From Rhodococcus sp. 14-2483-1-2 (lineage in GTDB: Bacteria; Actinomycetota; Actinomycetes; Mycobacteriales; Mycobacteriaceae): a stretch of DNA of 64,000 nt. A model generated the notes under the pieces. The model saw nothing but the letters and a program-made list of their open reading frames with translations, was not told the DNA's origin and ran no database searches. Made by a program: the position numbers and the translations under genes. Where the stretch lies: the NCBI RefSeq assembly GCF_002259405.1, contig NZ_NPFW01000009.1:124001-188000 (forward strand), written 5' to 3'. The first letter of the stretch is position 1; each line of letters opens with the position of its first letter. Positions 53,205-61,260 of the stretch are shown here, one piece after another.

Positions 53205-53987
53205 TCACTGGCGCCCGGTTGCCCCAGCGAATCGTCGGACGGCGGCGAAGGAGAATCCGAAGAACCAGGCCGCGACGTTGATGAGCGCACCAGCCAGTGA
53301 GGCGTGAGATCCGTCGAGGTTGTAGCCGTCGGTCAGTGCGTACCGTGCCAGTGTCGCCACACCATAGAGTGGTGTCACCTGTGCGACTGCGAGCATGCCG
53401 CCCGAGAGCGGGATGAAGATGTTGCCCAGGAAGGCGAGGCCGGTCATGACGACGCCAGGAACGTGGGTGACGACCTCGGGTGGCAGCAGCATTCCCAGCA
53501 CAAGGCCGAGAGCGGAGAAGATGGCAGATCCGATCCAGGCCACGACGAGGCCGGTGATCCAGACGATCGCGTCGGCGCGGGCTCCGGTGAGTGCTCCGAG
53601 GACGCCGACCACGATGACCGGGATGGCCGCGTACACCTGGCAGGCAATGATGCGCGATGCGACGTAGCCGCCGGCACCCAAGGGCGACAGGCGAATTGTC
53701 CGCAGCCAGCCGTTGGCCTTCTCGTTCGAGATGCCCGCGGCCCGCGAGATGGTGCCGATAGACGCACCGTAGACGGCGATTCCGATCATCATCCAGGCCT
53801 GAAAGTTGCCGTGCGGCAGATCGACTCCGGCGCTGGGTTCCACGACGCGGAACAGGGCGAGGTAGAGCACGGCGGGCAGCGCGACGGTGAAGATCAGATT
53901 CTGTGGGGTGATCTGCCTGCGGATGTCGTGCAGTACGAACGTGGGGTGTAGTCCGCGGCGGGGGCGTAGTGAGGTCGTAGTGGTCAT
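53205..53987 (-). CDS. ABC-2 type permease
   Basis: 260 residues from ATG 53987. Six hydrophobic helices; SNEKANGWLRTIRLSPLGAGGYVASRII is the coupling region typical of drug-efflux ABC-2 permeases. It follows the ATPase gene by 9 bp and forms the membrane part of an exporter for drugs, lipids or antibiotics. The substrate cannot be read from the sequence. Confidence 0.88.
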   Translation of the reverse strand: MTTTTSLRPRRGLHPTFVLHDIRRQITPQNLIFTVALPAVLYLALFRVVEPSAGVDLPHGNFQAWMMIGIAVYGASIGTISRAAGISNEKANGWLRTIRLSPLGAGGYVASRIIACQVYAAIPVIVVGVLGALTGARADAIVWITGLVVAWIGSAIFSALGLVLGMLLPPEVVTHVPGVVMTGLAFLGNIFIPLSGGMLAVAQVTPLYGVATLARYALTDGYNLDGSHASLAGALINVAAWFFGFSFAAVRRFAGATGRQ

Positions 53988-53996
53988 CGGATGTCC

Positions 53997-54944
53997 TCAG
54001 TTCTGGTGAGTGCGGTCGGTCAGCGCCGAAAATGCTTCGTCGAGTGAGGCCGACACGATCGCGATATCTGTCGCGGAGGTCGAGGTGCTCAGTGCGCGCA
54101 CCACGGGGTCGGTATCGGTGCACACGAAGCGGAACCGGCCGTTGGCGAGTTCCTGCAGTCGCGAGCCGGTCTGCCCTGCAACGTATTCGGCCTCGGTGCG
54201 TGGCAAGTTGGCGTCGACGGTCCGATTGGAGACGGTGGCCTCGATCTGAGCCACCGTGCCGTCGGCGACGATGGCGCCGTCGACGATGACGACGATTCGA
54301 TCGGCGAAGTCCTGTGCCTCTTCGAGGTAGTGGGTCGCGAACATGACCGTGGTGCCGTTCGCGGCCTGGGCGCGCATCGCCTGCCAGAAGTGTTTGCGGG
54401 CAGTGACATCCATGCCGGCGGTCGGCTCGTCGAGCAGTAGTAGTTCGGGGTTGGACAGAAGCGCGAGGGCGAACCGAACCTTCTGCTGTTCGCCACCAGA
54501 GCATTTCGATACACGTCGATTCACCAGATCACCGAGTCCGGCGCGGGTGATCGCCGCAGCAGGATCGGCACCGATGTACAGAGAGCCCATCATCGCGACC
54601 AGTGCGCCGACGGTGACGTCGGGCAACAGTCCACCGGACTGCAGTACCGCGGCGCTGCATCCTGTCGACGCGGCGGTCAGCGGATCGGTGCCGAGCACCT
54701 CGATGGTGCCGCCGTCCGGTTCGGTGAGTCCGAGGATCATGTCGATCGTCGTGCTCTTGCCTGCGCCGTTCGGCCCGAGAAACGCCACAACATGCCCGCG
54801 GGGAATCGAGAGGTTCAACTCGCGAACGGCGCGGAACTTCGAGCCCGTGGAGTCGCTGAACGACTTGTGGACGCCGGTGGCGTGTACCGCGAGTGCTGTC
54901 TCGGTACCCACAGCCTCGGTGCGAGTCGAATTCTGCGTGATCAT
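53997..54944 (-). CDS. ABC transporter ATPase (drug-export type)
   Basis: 315 residues from ATG 54944, with AAGGGAA upstream. Walker A FLGPNGAGKSTTIDMI, signature KCSGGEQQKVRFALAL (the canonical LSGGQ is CSGGE), Walker B ELLLLDEPTAGMD and H-loop MFATHYLEEAQ. The accessory C-terminal part is about 75 residues. It pairs with the ABC-2 permease; the two-component genes downstream on the same strand probably regulate the operon. Confidence 0.9.
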   Translation of the reverse strand: MITQNSTRTEAVGTETALAVHATGVHKSFSDSTGSKFRAVRELNLSIPRGHVVAFLGPNGAGKSTTIDMILGLTEPDGGTIEVLGTDPLTAASTGCSAAVLQSGGLLPDVTVGALVAMMGSLYIGADPAAAITRAGLGDLVNRRVSKCSGGEQQKVRFALALLSNPELLLLDEPTAGMDVTARKHFWQAMRAQAANGTTVMFATHYLEEAQDFADRIVVIVDGAIVADGTVAQIEATVSNRTVDANLPRTEAEYVAGQTGSRLQELANGRFRFVCTDTDPVVRALSTSTSATDIAIVSASLDEAFSALTDRTHQN

Positions 54945-55415
54945 CTGCAATTCCCTTCGCCCTTCGTCATCGGATCTTCAGCCGTGTTTTTCGGCGACGC
55001 ATCAGACTCTTCACGCGGGCGAAAGGCAAGGTCAACGCGAAATGGTACGTCGTTTCGGCCGTCACGACGAACTGTTGACAACTGTCACGTGCAATGACGG
55101 ACAAGGTGTCACGTAGGTGCCCCGATGCTGGGATTCACGCGTGGTTGCTGGGATTCACGCCCTCGGCGGTAATGCACACCGCGTGCGCGGGGCGTGAATG
55201 CCCGCGGGGGGCGTGGATTGTCTCTGTCGGTCGAATCGTGGGCGGGTCGATTGGTTCCGCGTGCGCGCGAGGGGAAGCCCTGGGGGCCTGATCGTCGACG
55301 ACTGCGAGGGCCACGATCGCGTGGCCGAACTCGAACGAGCGCATTTGATACTGGGTGGACCGAGGTGTTCGTGGGTCCGATGGTGCGCCGAACCGAACTA
55401 TCGAAAAGTGTTGCG
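54945..55415. other. 471-bp non-coding stretch with direct and inverted repeats
   Basis: No convincing gene. Contains the direct repeat GCTGGGATTCACGC at 55127-55140 and 55147-55160. A hairpin is formed by ATTCACGCCC (55152-55161) and GGGCGTGAAT (55190-55199). The promoter of the ABC/two-component operon must lie near its left end. A third region around 55220-55410 shows no structure I can interpret. Confidence 0.5.
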
Positions 55416-55802
55416 CTAGCTTCCCGGAGCGATTGCGGTGATGTTGGCGGATGTCTGTGCATCGGTGGCGGTCGTCTCGTCGAAGTAGCGACGAAAGAGC
55501 ATCCGCATCGATTCGATGACGTCGATGTGCTGCTGCAGAATCACGTCGAGAGAGCGATCGGTGCCGGTGACCAGGCGTCCGAATCTGGCTTGCAGATCCT
55601 GGGCGGACTTCAAGTCGCCCCATGGAGTTGCTATGTCGATGGCGAGTGCATCGCGTTGCATCCTCCCCAGATGAGCGAGGTATGCGACGCAGGCTGCGTC
55701 GCACTTCGCGGCTACATCGCCAGGAATGGTGATCGTGCCCGCGTCGGCCTGGGCATTGAGGCCTTGCCAATGAGCAAGAACGTTCTGCTGGAAATCGGCC
55801 AT
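55416..55802 (-). CDS. Helical protein, possibly ESX/WXG100-related
   Basis: 128 residues from ATG 55802. All-helical with a Trp near position 13 and LNAQADAGTITIPGDVAAKCDAACVAYLAHLGRMQRDAL, an ordering like secretion-associated helical-hairpin proteins of the WXG100 type. No signal peptide. It follows the DUF3558-type lipoprotein by 29 bp on the same strand, a common pairing in Nocardia and Rhodococcus. Secretion-system relation is a guess from fold and neighbour. Confidence 0.55.
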   Translation of the reverse strand: MADFQQNVLAHWQGLNAQADAGTITIPGDVAAKCDAACVAYLAHLGRMQRDALAIDIATPWGDLKSAQDLQARFGRLVTGTDRSLDVILQQHIDVIESMRMLFRRYFDETTATDAQTSANITAIAPGS

Positions 55803-55831
55803 GGGTTAGGTGTCCTTGGGTTCGGTGTGGT

Positions 55832-56404
55832 TCAGCTGGGGAGTTCGGAACCGAGCGCCGCGATCAACGTGTTCAGCTCGGTGCATGGATCGTATTGCGG
55901 TGTATCGACAAGCACGTCGGAGTTGATCGTTGCCATGATTAGTTCTCTACCGGCCGTGTAGGCGACGCCGCAATTCAGTGATTTGCTCACGGAAAGCTGT
56001 TCAAACTGAGTAGCGGCGTGAGTGCCCACCTGGACAGGGCGCAGTCCATCGAAACGACTGGTGTCGCTGATCCAGTCGATGGTTTGAAACCCCACGAAGA
56101 TCCGCACGTAGTATTTGCTCGCCGGCGGCCGGTTCTCCCAGCCGCAGATCTTGAATCCGAATTGATCTCTGCCGAACACACCCGACTCCTTGGTGTCGAC
56201 GTTCAATCCCGCTTGCTCGATGGCCTCGTCGGGGATGGTGCATGGGTCCCACGGCGTCGGCGCTGAGGGCGTTGTACTTGCCGTCGCGCTCGATGTCTCG
56301 CCTGCAAGTGCGTCACCATCGGTGGTGCTCGAGCAGCCCGCGGCCAGCAGAATTACCGCCATCGCCGGCATCCATCGTCGTGCCCTGCGCATTGCCTCAC
56401 CCAT
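55832..56404 (-). CDS. DUF3558-type lipoprotein
   Basis: 190 residues from ATG 56404 (ATG 56392 equally possible). A lipoprotein signal, RRARRWMPAMAVILLAAGCSS, precedes a Thr/Ser-rich linker (AGETSSATASTTPSAPTPW). The mature domain shows WDPCTIPDEAIEQAGLN, FGFKICGWEN and LNCGVAYTAGRELIMATI, as in mycobacterial/nocardial DUF3558 lipoproteins. It is anchored outside the cell membrane; function unknown. Its upstream gap up to 56635 holds no gene. Confidence 0.82.
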   Translation of the reverse strand: MGEAMRRARRWMPAMAVILLAAGCSSTTDGDALAGETSSATASTTPSAPTPWDPCTIPDEAIEQAGLNVDTKESGVFGRDQFGFKICGWENRPPASKYYVRIFVGFQTIDWISDTSRFDGLRPVQVGTHAATQFEQLSVSKSLNCGVAYTAGRELIMATINSDVLVDTPQYDPCTELNTLIAALGSELPS

Positions 56405-56635
56405 TTCTCGCGAACGTCTACGTCCTTGGACGCGGCGGAGCCCGTGATGGTTCCACTTCCTGCGCTTCGAACCTGGGCGTTCAAAATTGCAGTCGATCGG
56501 CGGGTAGTTGCGCGGTGGACGATAGTGAACCATCAGGTGCGGCCGCGATTCTCCGATATCGCGGGTCGAATCGCCTCATCCACAGCGGACAATCCAACGC
56601 GCTGACAGATCTGCCTCCCTTTGGCATGGTGGAGG

Positions 56636-56832
56636 CATGCAGCGGCGCGTGGGCGAGAGTTGGTCCGCGGGACCGGTCTCAGAGTTTTGGGTCGCTCCGC
56701 GGGCTCCGCTCTCAGGGGTAACCCCTGGGTACATCACGAGAATCGAGCACTGCGTCCGAAGCTGGTCCGCACGCTCCGCGTGCTTGGCAGCTCCGAGGAC
56801 GAAAGATTTCGGTCGCCCCGCGCCGTTGCATG
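56636..56832 (+). ncRNA. Retron msr-msd non-coding RNA
   Basis: Directly upstream of the reverse transcriptase. The ends form the a1/a2 repeat: CATGCAGCGGCGCG-T-GGGCGA (56636-56656) pairs with TCGCCC-CGCGCCGTTGCATG (56813-56832), 20 pairs with one G-U and one bulged U. Inside are an msr-like hairpin GGTCC-GCG-GGACC (56662-56674) and a palindrome CAGGGGTAACCCCTG (56713-56727). A three-step msd hairpin spans 56753-56801: CGTCC/GGACG, AGCTG/CAGCT and GCACG/CGTGC around loop CTCCG. The RNA should be template and primer for a branched RNA-DNA molecule. Boundaries are set by the repeats. Confidence 0.82.
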
Positions 56833-56863
56833 TCACAGCGCTGCACGTGATCGGTAACCATCC

Positions 56864-58123
56864 GTGAGCGAAAGGGAATTGTCGCCCAGGGCCGCTGCGA
56901 CACTGGCTCGGTTGGCGGCAGATGCCGAGTGGACGCGATCAGGCCTCGAGGTCGCGTTCGCGCGTCTCACGCCTGAAAAGGCGTCGTGGTTGGCCGATCG
57001 CATCATCAACCTGTATCCGAGTCCGCCGTTCGACGAGGCATCGATTTTCGTTCTGTTGCGCGACCTTCCGTTCATCTCGGAGCCCTCCGCGTCCTCGCAG
57101 CGACCGGGGGCGCGTACCGGCCACAAACCCTGGCGATTCGAGGTGCCGCGGTACGAAACGACCGGTCAGCTGGCTCGATCTCTCGACCTGACGATCTCCG
57201 AAATCGAATGGTTCGCCGACCTGCAGGGCCGGCTACGTACTGCGCCGTTCCCGTTGCAGCACTACCGATCTGCGCGACTCGACAAGCGGCAGGGCATTCG
57301 GCTGTTGGAGGTGCCCAAGCCGAGGTTGCGCGAGATCCAACGAAAGATACTGCGCCGCATACTCGATCGCATCCCGGCTCACCCGGCTGCACACGGCTTT
57401 CGGAAGGCCCGCAGCCCGCGGACGTTTGCGATCCCGCATGCCGAACGCGATGTGGTGGTCTCGGTAGATCTCCGACGCTTCTTTCCGTCCATCGGGTTCG
57501 ACCGAGTGGTCGCGATCTTCGAGACGGTCGGCTATCCCAGGAAGGTCGCGGCTAATCTCGCCGCGCTCTGCACGACGGTCACCCCTGCCGGCGAATTGGT
57601 CGGTGTGGACCGTCCCACCGCGGCGCGGCTTCGCGCCACCCACCTGCCGCAGGGCGCGCCCACGTCTCCTGCGTTGGCCAATCTCGCTGCACGACAACTC
57701 GATATCCGAGCCACCGGACTGGCCCGATCTGTCGGAGCCCGCTACAGCCGATACGCAGACGACCTGGCGTTCTCCGGTGGTGCAGACATCGACGTTGACA
57801 GACTCCTGTGGCTGATCTCCCAGATCGCCCACGACGAGGGCTTCACGACTCATCCCGACAAGACCAGGGTCCGGCGCGCTCACCAGCGACAACAGCTGAC
57901 CGGGCTTGTCGTCAACTCGTGGCCTGCAGTGCCCCGAGAGGAGTACGACACTCTCCGGGCACTGCTGCACAACTGCACAACCGCAGGCGTTGCCGAACAG
58001 AACCGGAGCGACCACAACGACTTCCGAGCCCACGTCTACGGTCGCATCGCGCGAATCGGCGAGACGAACGAAACGCGTCGAGCAAAGCTACTGAACATGG
58101 CCTCCCAGGTGAACTGGGACTGA
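56864..58123 (+). CDS. Retron-type reverse transcriptase
   Basis: 419 residues from GTG 56864, 31 bp after the a2 repeat. RT fold from about residue 130: LPQ motif LPQGAPTSPALANL (261-274), catalytic YADD (297-300) in YSRYADDLAFSGG, retron-type H-P-A-A-H-G-F-R (173-180), FAIPHAE where the retron NAxxH motif is expected (188-194, N replaced by F), and QLTGLVVN for the retron VTG motif (344-351). The WFADLQGRL...LQHYRS N-terminal part resembles the Mx162-type myxobacterial retron RTs. N-terminal 90 residues unassigned. No effector gene is adjacent; the stop codon lies in a palindrome shared with the convergent alpha-galactosidase. Confidence 0.88.
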   Translation: MSERELSPRAAATLARLAADAEWTRSGLEVAFARLTPEKASWLADRIINLYPSPPFDEASIFVLLRDLPFISEPSASSQRPGARTGHKPWRFEVPRYETTGQLARSLDLTISEIEWFADLQGRLRTAPFPLQHYRSARLDKRQGIRLLEVPKPRLREIQRKILRRILDRIPAHPAAHGFRKARSPRTFAIPHAERDVVVSVDLRRFFPSIGFDRVVAIFETVGYPRKVAANLAALCTTVTPAGELVGVDRPTAARLRATHLPQGAPTSPALANLAARQLDIRATGLARSVGARYSRYADDLAFSGGADIDVDRLLWLISQIAHDEGFTTHPDKTRVRRAHQRQQLTGLVVNSWPAVPREEYDTLRALLHNCTTAGVAEQNRSDHNDFRAHVYGRIARIGETNETRRAKLLNMASQVNWD

Positions 58124-58204
58124 GTTGCGAATCAGCTCCTCGGAGTCGGATTTCATCCTCCGATCGCAGGCGGAAATCCAGAACTGAGGAGCCGATTCGC
58201 CTCA
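58121..58204. terminator. Convergent palindrome carrying both stop codons
   Basis: Outer TGAG/CTCA and arms GCGAATCAGCTCCTC (58127-58141) and GAGGAGCCGATTCGC (58186-58200), one mismatch, with an inner GGATTTC/GGAAATCC pair. The reverse transcriptase stop (TGA 58121) and the alpha-galactosidase stop (58202-58204 on the minus strand) both lie in the outer arms. It is probably a bidirectional terminator. Confidence 0.75.
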
Positions 58205-60334
58205 GAGGGCCCGCACTCGCAGAAGCACTCCGGTCTGCGGGAACAGCACCGGTAGTGCCACGCCCGCCTGCGCCAACATCGAACCCGACAGCTCGACAAC
58301 TCCACCGTCGGCGATCCATTGCGGTAGTTCGATGCCGTTGCCCAGGTCGCTGAGCTCACGCACGAATTCGACGCGGTACCGAACATGTGGATCCAGACCA
58401 GGGAGGCGGACCCGATCGGTGCGATCCTCGGGCGAGGTGTCCATCCGCACTACCGAATACGCGGCCTCCGACAGATCCGCTGCGACGACGCCGTGCACCC
58501 AGACGCTCGGGTCGGGATGGTCGGCGCGTACTACGTCGCCGGTGTGCAGTAGCCCGCGCAGTTCCTTGTACAGCGCAGTCCACGACCTCAGGTATTCGTG
58601 GTCTTCCGACGAGAGCTCGGTGACATCCATCTCCAGTCCGGCGTGACCGAACAGCGATGTCAAGCAACGGAACTGAAGAGTCGACCATCGACCGGACGTG
58701 TGCGCGATCTGGGGCCCGACATGCGAGCCGATCAGCTCCGGCGGCAGGAGCTGCGTCGTCCACCGTTGCAAGCGTTGACGTTCGAGTGGATCGTTGGTGT
58801 CCGACGCCCACACCCGGTCGGTGTGTTCGAGGACCTCGAGGTCGATGCGCGCACCACCGGAGGCACAGGACTCGAACTCGACGTTCGGATGTCGGGACCG
58901 AAGCTCGTCCAACAACCGATAAAAGGACGAAGTCTGAGCACGCACCGCAGCGCGGCCGTCGGAGTCGACGGCCAGCATCAGGTCCCGGTTGTGATCCCAC
59001 TTCACGTAGTCCGGTCGCTCGGTCGCCAAGACCGCATCGATCGACGTGAGCAGGTACTCGAACACCTCCGGGCGGGTCAGATCCAGCACGTGCTGGTGAC
59101 GCCACTCCAGCGGGATCCGCCCCGGTGCCGCGAGCAGCCAATCCGGATGAGCCCGAGCGATATCGGAATCCAGGTTGACCATCTCGGGCTCGAACCACAG
59201 CCCTGGACTCATACCGAGTTCGCGAACGTGATCGAACAGCGGTGCCAGCCCGTCGGGCCAGACGCCCTCGTCCACCTGCCAGTCGCCGAGACCGGCTCGA
59301 TCGTCGCGTCGGTGCCGGAACCAGCCGTCGTCGAGAACGAATCGTTCGACGCCCACGTGCGCGGCGACGTCGGCAATCCCGCGAAGCCGTGCGAGGTCGT
59401 GGTCGAAGTAGACGCCCTCCCATACGTTCAACACCACCGGCCGCGGCGAGGTGGGATGTGAGGGTCGCGATCGCATCCATCGGTGCAGCGACTGCGCAGA
59501 ACCGTCCAGTCCTGCAGCGGAATACACGAAGTGCACCCACGGAGTCGTGTAGGTATCGCCGTCCTGCAGTACCACCTCGCCGGGCGCGAGCAGCTCACCG
59601 CCACCCAGCACGCCCGAGGCCTGACCGGCCCGCTCGGGTAGACGCTCGGCCAGATGCAGGTGATCACCGCTCCAGGCGACATGCGCTCCCCACACTTCAC
59701 CGCCGCGGAAGCCGAAACCCTCACTACCCGCGGTGAGGACCAGGGTGGCGTCGTGACCGGTTCTTCCGCGTCGTGAGGCACGCACGGTCGAGCCGTGGTC
59801 GAACCGTCGCCGCTGCGGGGTACGTTCACGGCAATGCCGTCCCGTCAGGTCGAGCAGTTCGGTTGCAGTGTCCGGCAACGGCATCAGTGTTACGACGCCG
59901 TCGACGGTCAAGGGTCCGCCGGAGATGTTCCGGACACTCTGCCGAACTCGCAGTGATCCGCCGACCTCGAGGGACAACTCGATGGACCACGCAATTCCCA
60001 ACTCGGAGTCGGATGCCTGCACCGCACAATCGAATTCACCGGAGCGAACGGTGACGTCGGCCCACCGCGGATACTGCACGGTGCCGGAGCGGTGCAATGC
60101 CAGAGCCGGTGTTCCCTGCCAGGCGTCGTCGCCACCGGGCGCGAGGGTGAGCCACCGCGGAACGTCGACGCTCGAATGCGGAACGGCGGGGATCGCGGCT
60201 CTTCGCAGCTCGGTGAGGTCGTTCTCGGACAGTTCGCCCAGATCGGTACCCCAGTGCAGCACAGCCGGAACGGCGGTGGACGACGGCCCGAGGATCACCA
60301 TGACACCGTCACGGCGAAGGACGGAAAAACTCAC
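58202..60334 (-). CDS. Alpha-galactosidase, GH36
   Basis: 710 residues from GTG 60334, overlapping the permease stop (GTGA). Central TIM barrel with FVLDDGWFRHRRDDRAGLGDW, GMSPGLWFEPEMVNLDSDIARAHPDWLL, nucleophile Asp in PDYVKWDHNRDLML and the acid/base in VWASDTNDPLERQRL. It removes alpha-linked galactose from oligosaccharides such as raffinose or melibiose in the cytoplasm. It is the last gene of the sugar-import operon. Confidence 0.93.
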   Translation of the reverse strand: MSFSVLRRDGVMVILGPSSTAVPAVLHWGTDLGELSENDLTELRRAAIPAVPHSSVDVPRWLTLAPGGDDAWQGTPALALHRSGTVQYPRWADVTVRSGEFDCAVQASDSELGIAWSIELSLEVGGSLRVRQSVRNISGGPLTVDGVVTLMPLPDTATELLDLTGRHCRERTPQRRRFDHGSTVRASRRGRTGHDATLVLTAGSEGFGFRGGEVWGAHVAWSGDHLHLAERLPERAGQASGVLGGGELLAPGEVVLQDGDTYTTPWVHFVYSAAGLDGSAQSLHRWMRSRPSHPTSPRPVVLNVWEGVYFDHDLARLRGIADVAAHVGVERFVLDDGWFRHRRDDRAGLGDWQVDEGVWPDGLAPLFDHVRELGMSPGLWFEPEMVNLDSDIARAHPDWLLAAPGRIPLEWRHQHVLDLTRPEVFEYLLTSIDAVLATERPDYVKWDHNRDLMLAVDSDGRAAVRAQTSSFYRLLDELRSRHPNVEFESCASGGARIDLEVLEHTDRVWASDTNDPLERQRLQRWTTQLLPPELIGSHVGPQIAHTSGRWSTLQFRCLTSLFGHAGLEMDVTELSSEDHEYLRSWTALYKELRGLLHTGDVVRADHPDPSVWVHGVVAADLSEAAYSVVRMDTSPEDRTDRVRLPGLDPHVRYRVEFVRELSDLGNGIELPQWIADGGVVELSGSMLAQAGVALPVLFPQTGVLLRVRAL

Positions 60335-61260
60335 TTGTTGGCACCCATCGTCAGACCGGACACGAAATGGCGTTGCAGCGCAACGAATACGAGCACTGTC
60401 GGTAGAGCCACCAGCACCGAACCCGCGGCGAGGAGATTGGTGTCGGTGAAGAAGCTACCCTGCAGATTCTGCAGCGCCGTCGTCACCGGGAGTTTGTCCC
60501 CGCTCACCATCAGAGCCAGAGCCCAGAAGAAGTCGTTGTAGATCCACGTCACCATCAGTGTGGCGAGAGCGGCCAACGCGGGGCGGCACAGCGGCATCAC
60601 CACCTGCCAGTACTGGCGGAACAGGCTCGCACCGTCGACGGTGGCGGCTTCGAGCAGTTCGTGCGGAACGGTTTTCATGTAGTTGCTCAGCACGAACACG
60701 CAGAATCCCGTCTGGAATGCGACGTGCACGATGATCAGGCCCCAGTAGCTGTCGTACAGCGAACCGGAGGAGCTCATCCAGTAGGGAACGGGAATTGCGT
60801 TGTACAGGCGGAAGAGTGGCGTGAGCAGTGTCTGCTGGGGCAGCAGGTTGCCTGCGATGAACACCGCGAGCATGAAGATGTTGAACTTCCAGCTGAATCT
60901 CGCCAGGATGAACGCCGCCATCGAGCCGAAGAACAGGATGAGCAGCACCGACGGCACGGTGATGATCAGCGAGTTGAAGAAGTAGTGCGGGATCCCGCCG
61001 ATCTGCCACGAGTCGATGTAGTTGCTCAGCGTGTAGCCGCCGACGGACAGGTATCCGTTGAGCAGCACGTAGTCGTAGTCGCGGAACGAGTTGTACACCG
61101 CCCACACGAGCGGGAACATCCAGACGAGCGCCATGACGGTCAGGAGCACGTACATCGCGATCTGGGCGGTGCCTGCGCGCCGACGGTTGGCGACGGCGGC
61201 GCGGTTGCGGGTCAGCGGATCGCGCTCGGGAGGCGCTGGGCGGGTGAGTGAAGTGGTCAT
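60331..61260 (-). CDS. Carbohydrate ABC permease, second subunit
   Basis: 309 residues from ATG 61260, sharing one base with the first permease stop. Six helices and the MalG-type EAA loop PHELLEAATVDGASLFRQYWQVVMPLCRPALAAL. An N-terminal Pro/Arg-rich 25 residues precedes the first helix. Forms the membrane channel with the other permease for an oligosaccharide, probably an alpha-galactoside given the neighbours. No ATPase gene is in the operon, so a shared MsmK-type ATPase is implied. Confidence 0.9.
   Translation of the reverse strand: MTTSLTRPAPPERDPLTRNRAAVANRRRAGTAQIAMYVLLTVMALVWMFPLVWAVYNSFRDYDYVLLNGYLSVGGYTLSNYIDSWQIGGIPHYFFNSLIITVPSVLLILFFGSMAAFILARFSWKFNIFMLAVFIAGNLLPQQTLLTPLFRLYNAIPVPYWMSSSGSLYDSYWGLIIVHVAFQTGFCVFVLSNYMKTVPHELLEAATVDGASLFRQYWQVVMPLCRPALAALATLMVTWIYNDFFWALALMVSGDKLPVTTALQNLQGSFFTDTNLLAAGSVLVALPTVLVFVALQRHFVSGLTMGANK

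Noticed and set aside
55416-56404. Retron effector candidates upstream of the retron
   Set aside because: Both genes are on the opposite strand; one is a secreted lipoprotein and the other its usual small partner, and they are commonly paired without retrons.
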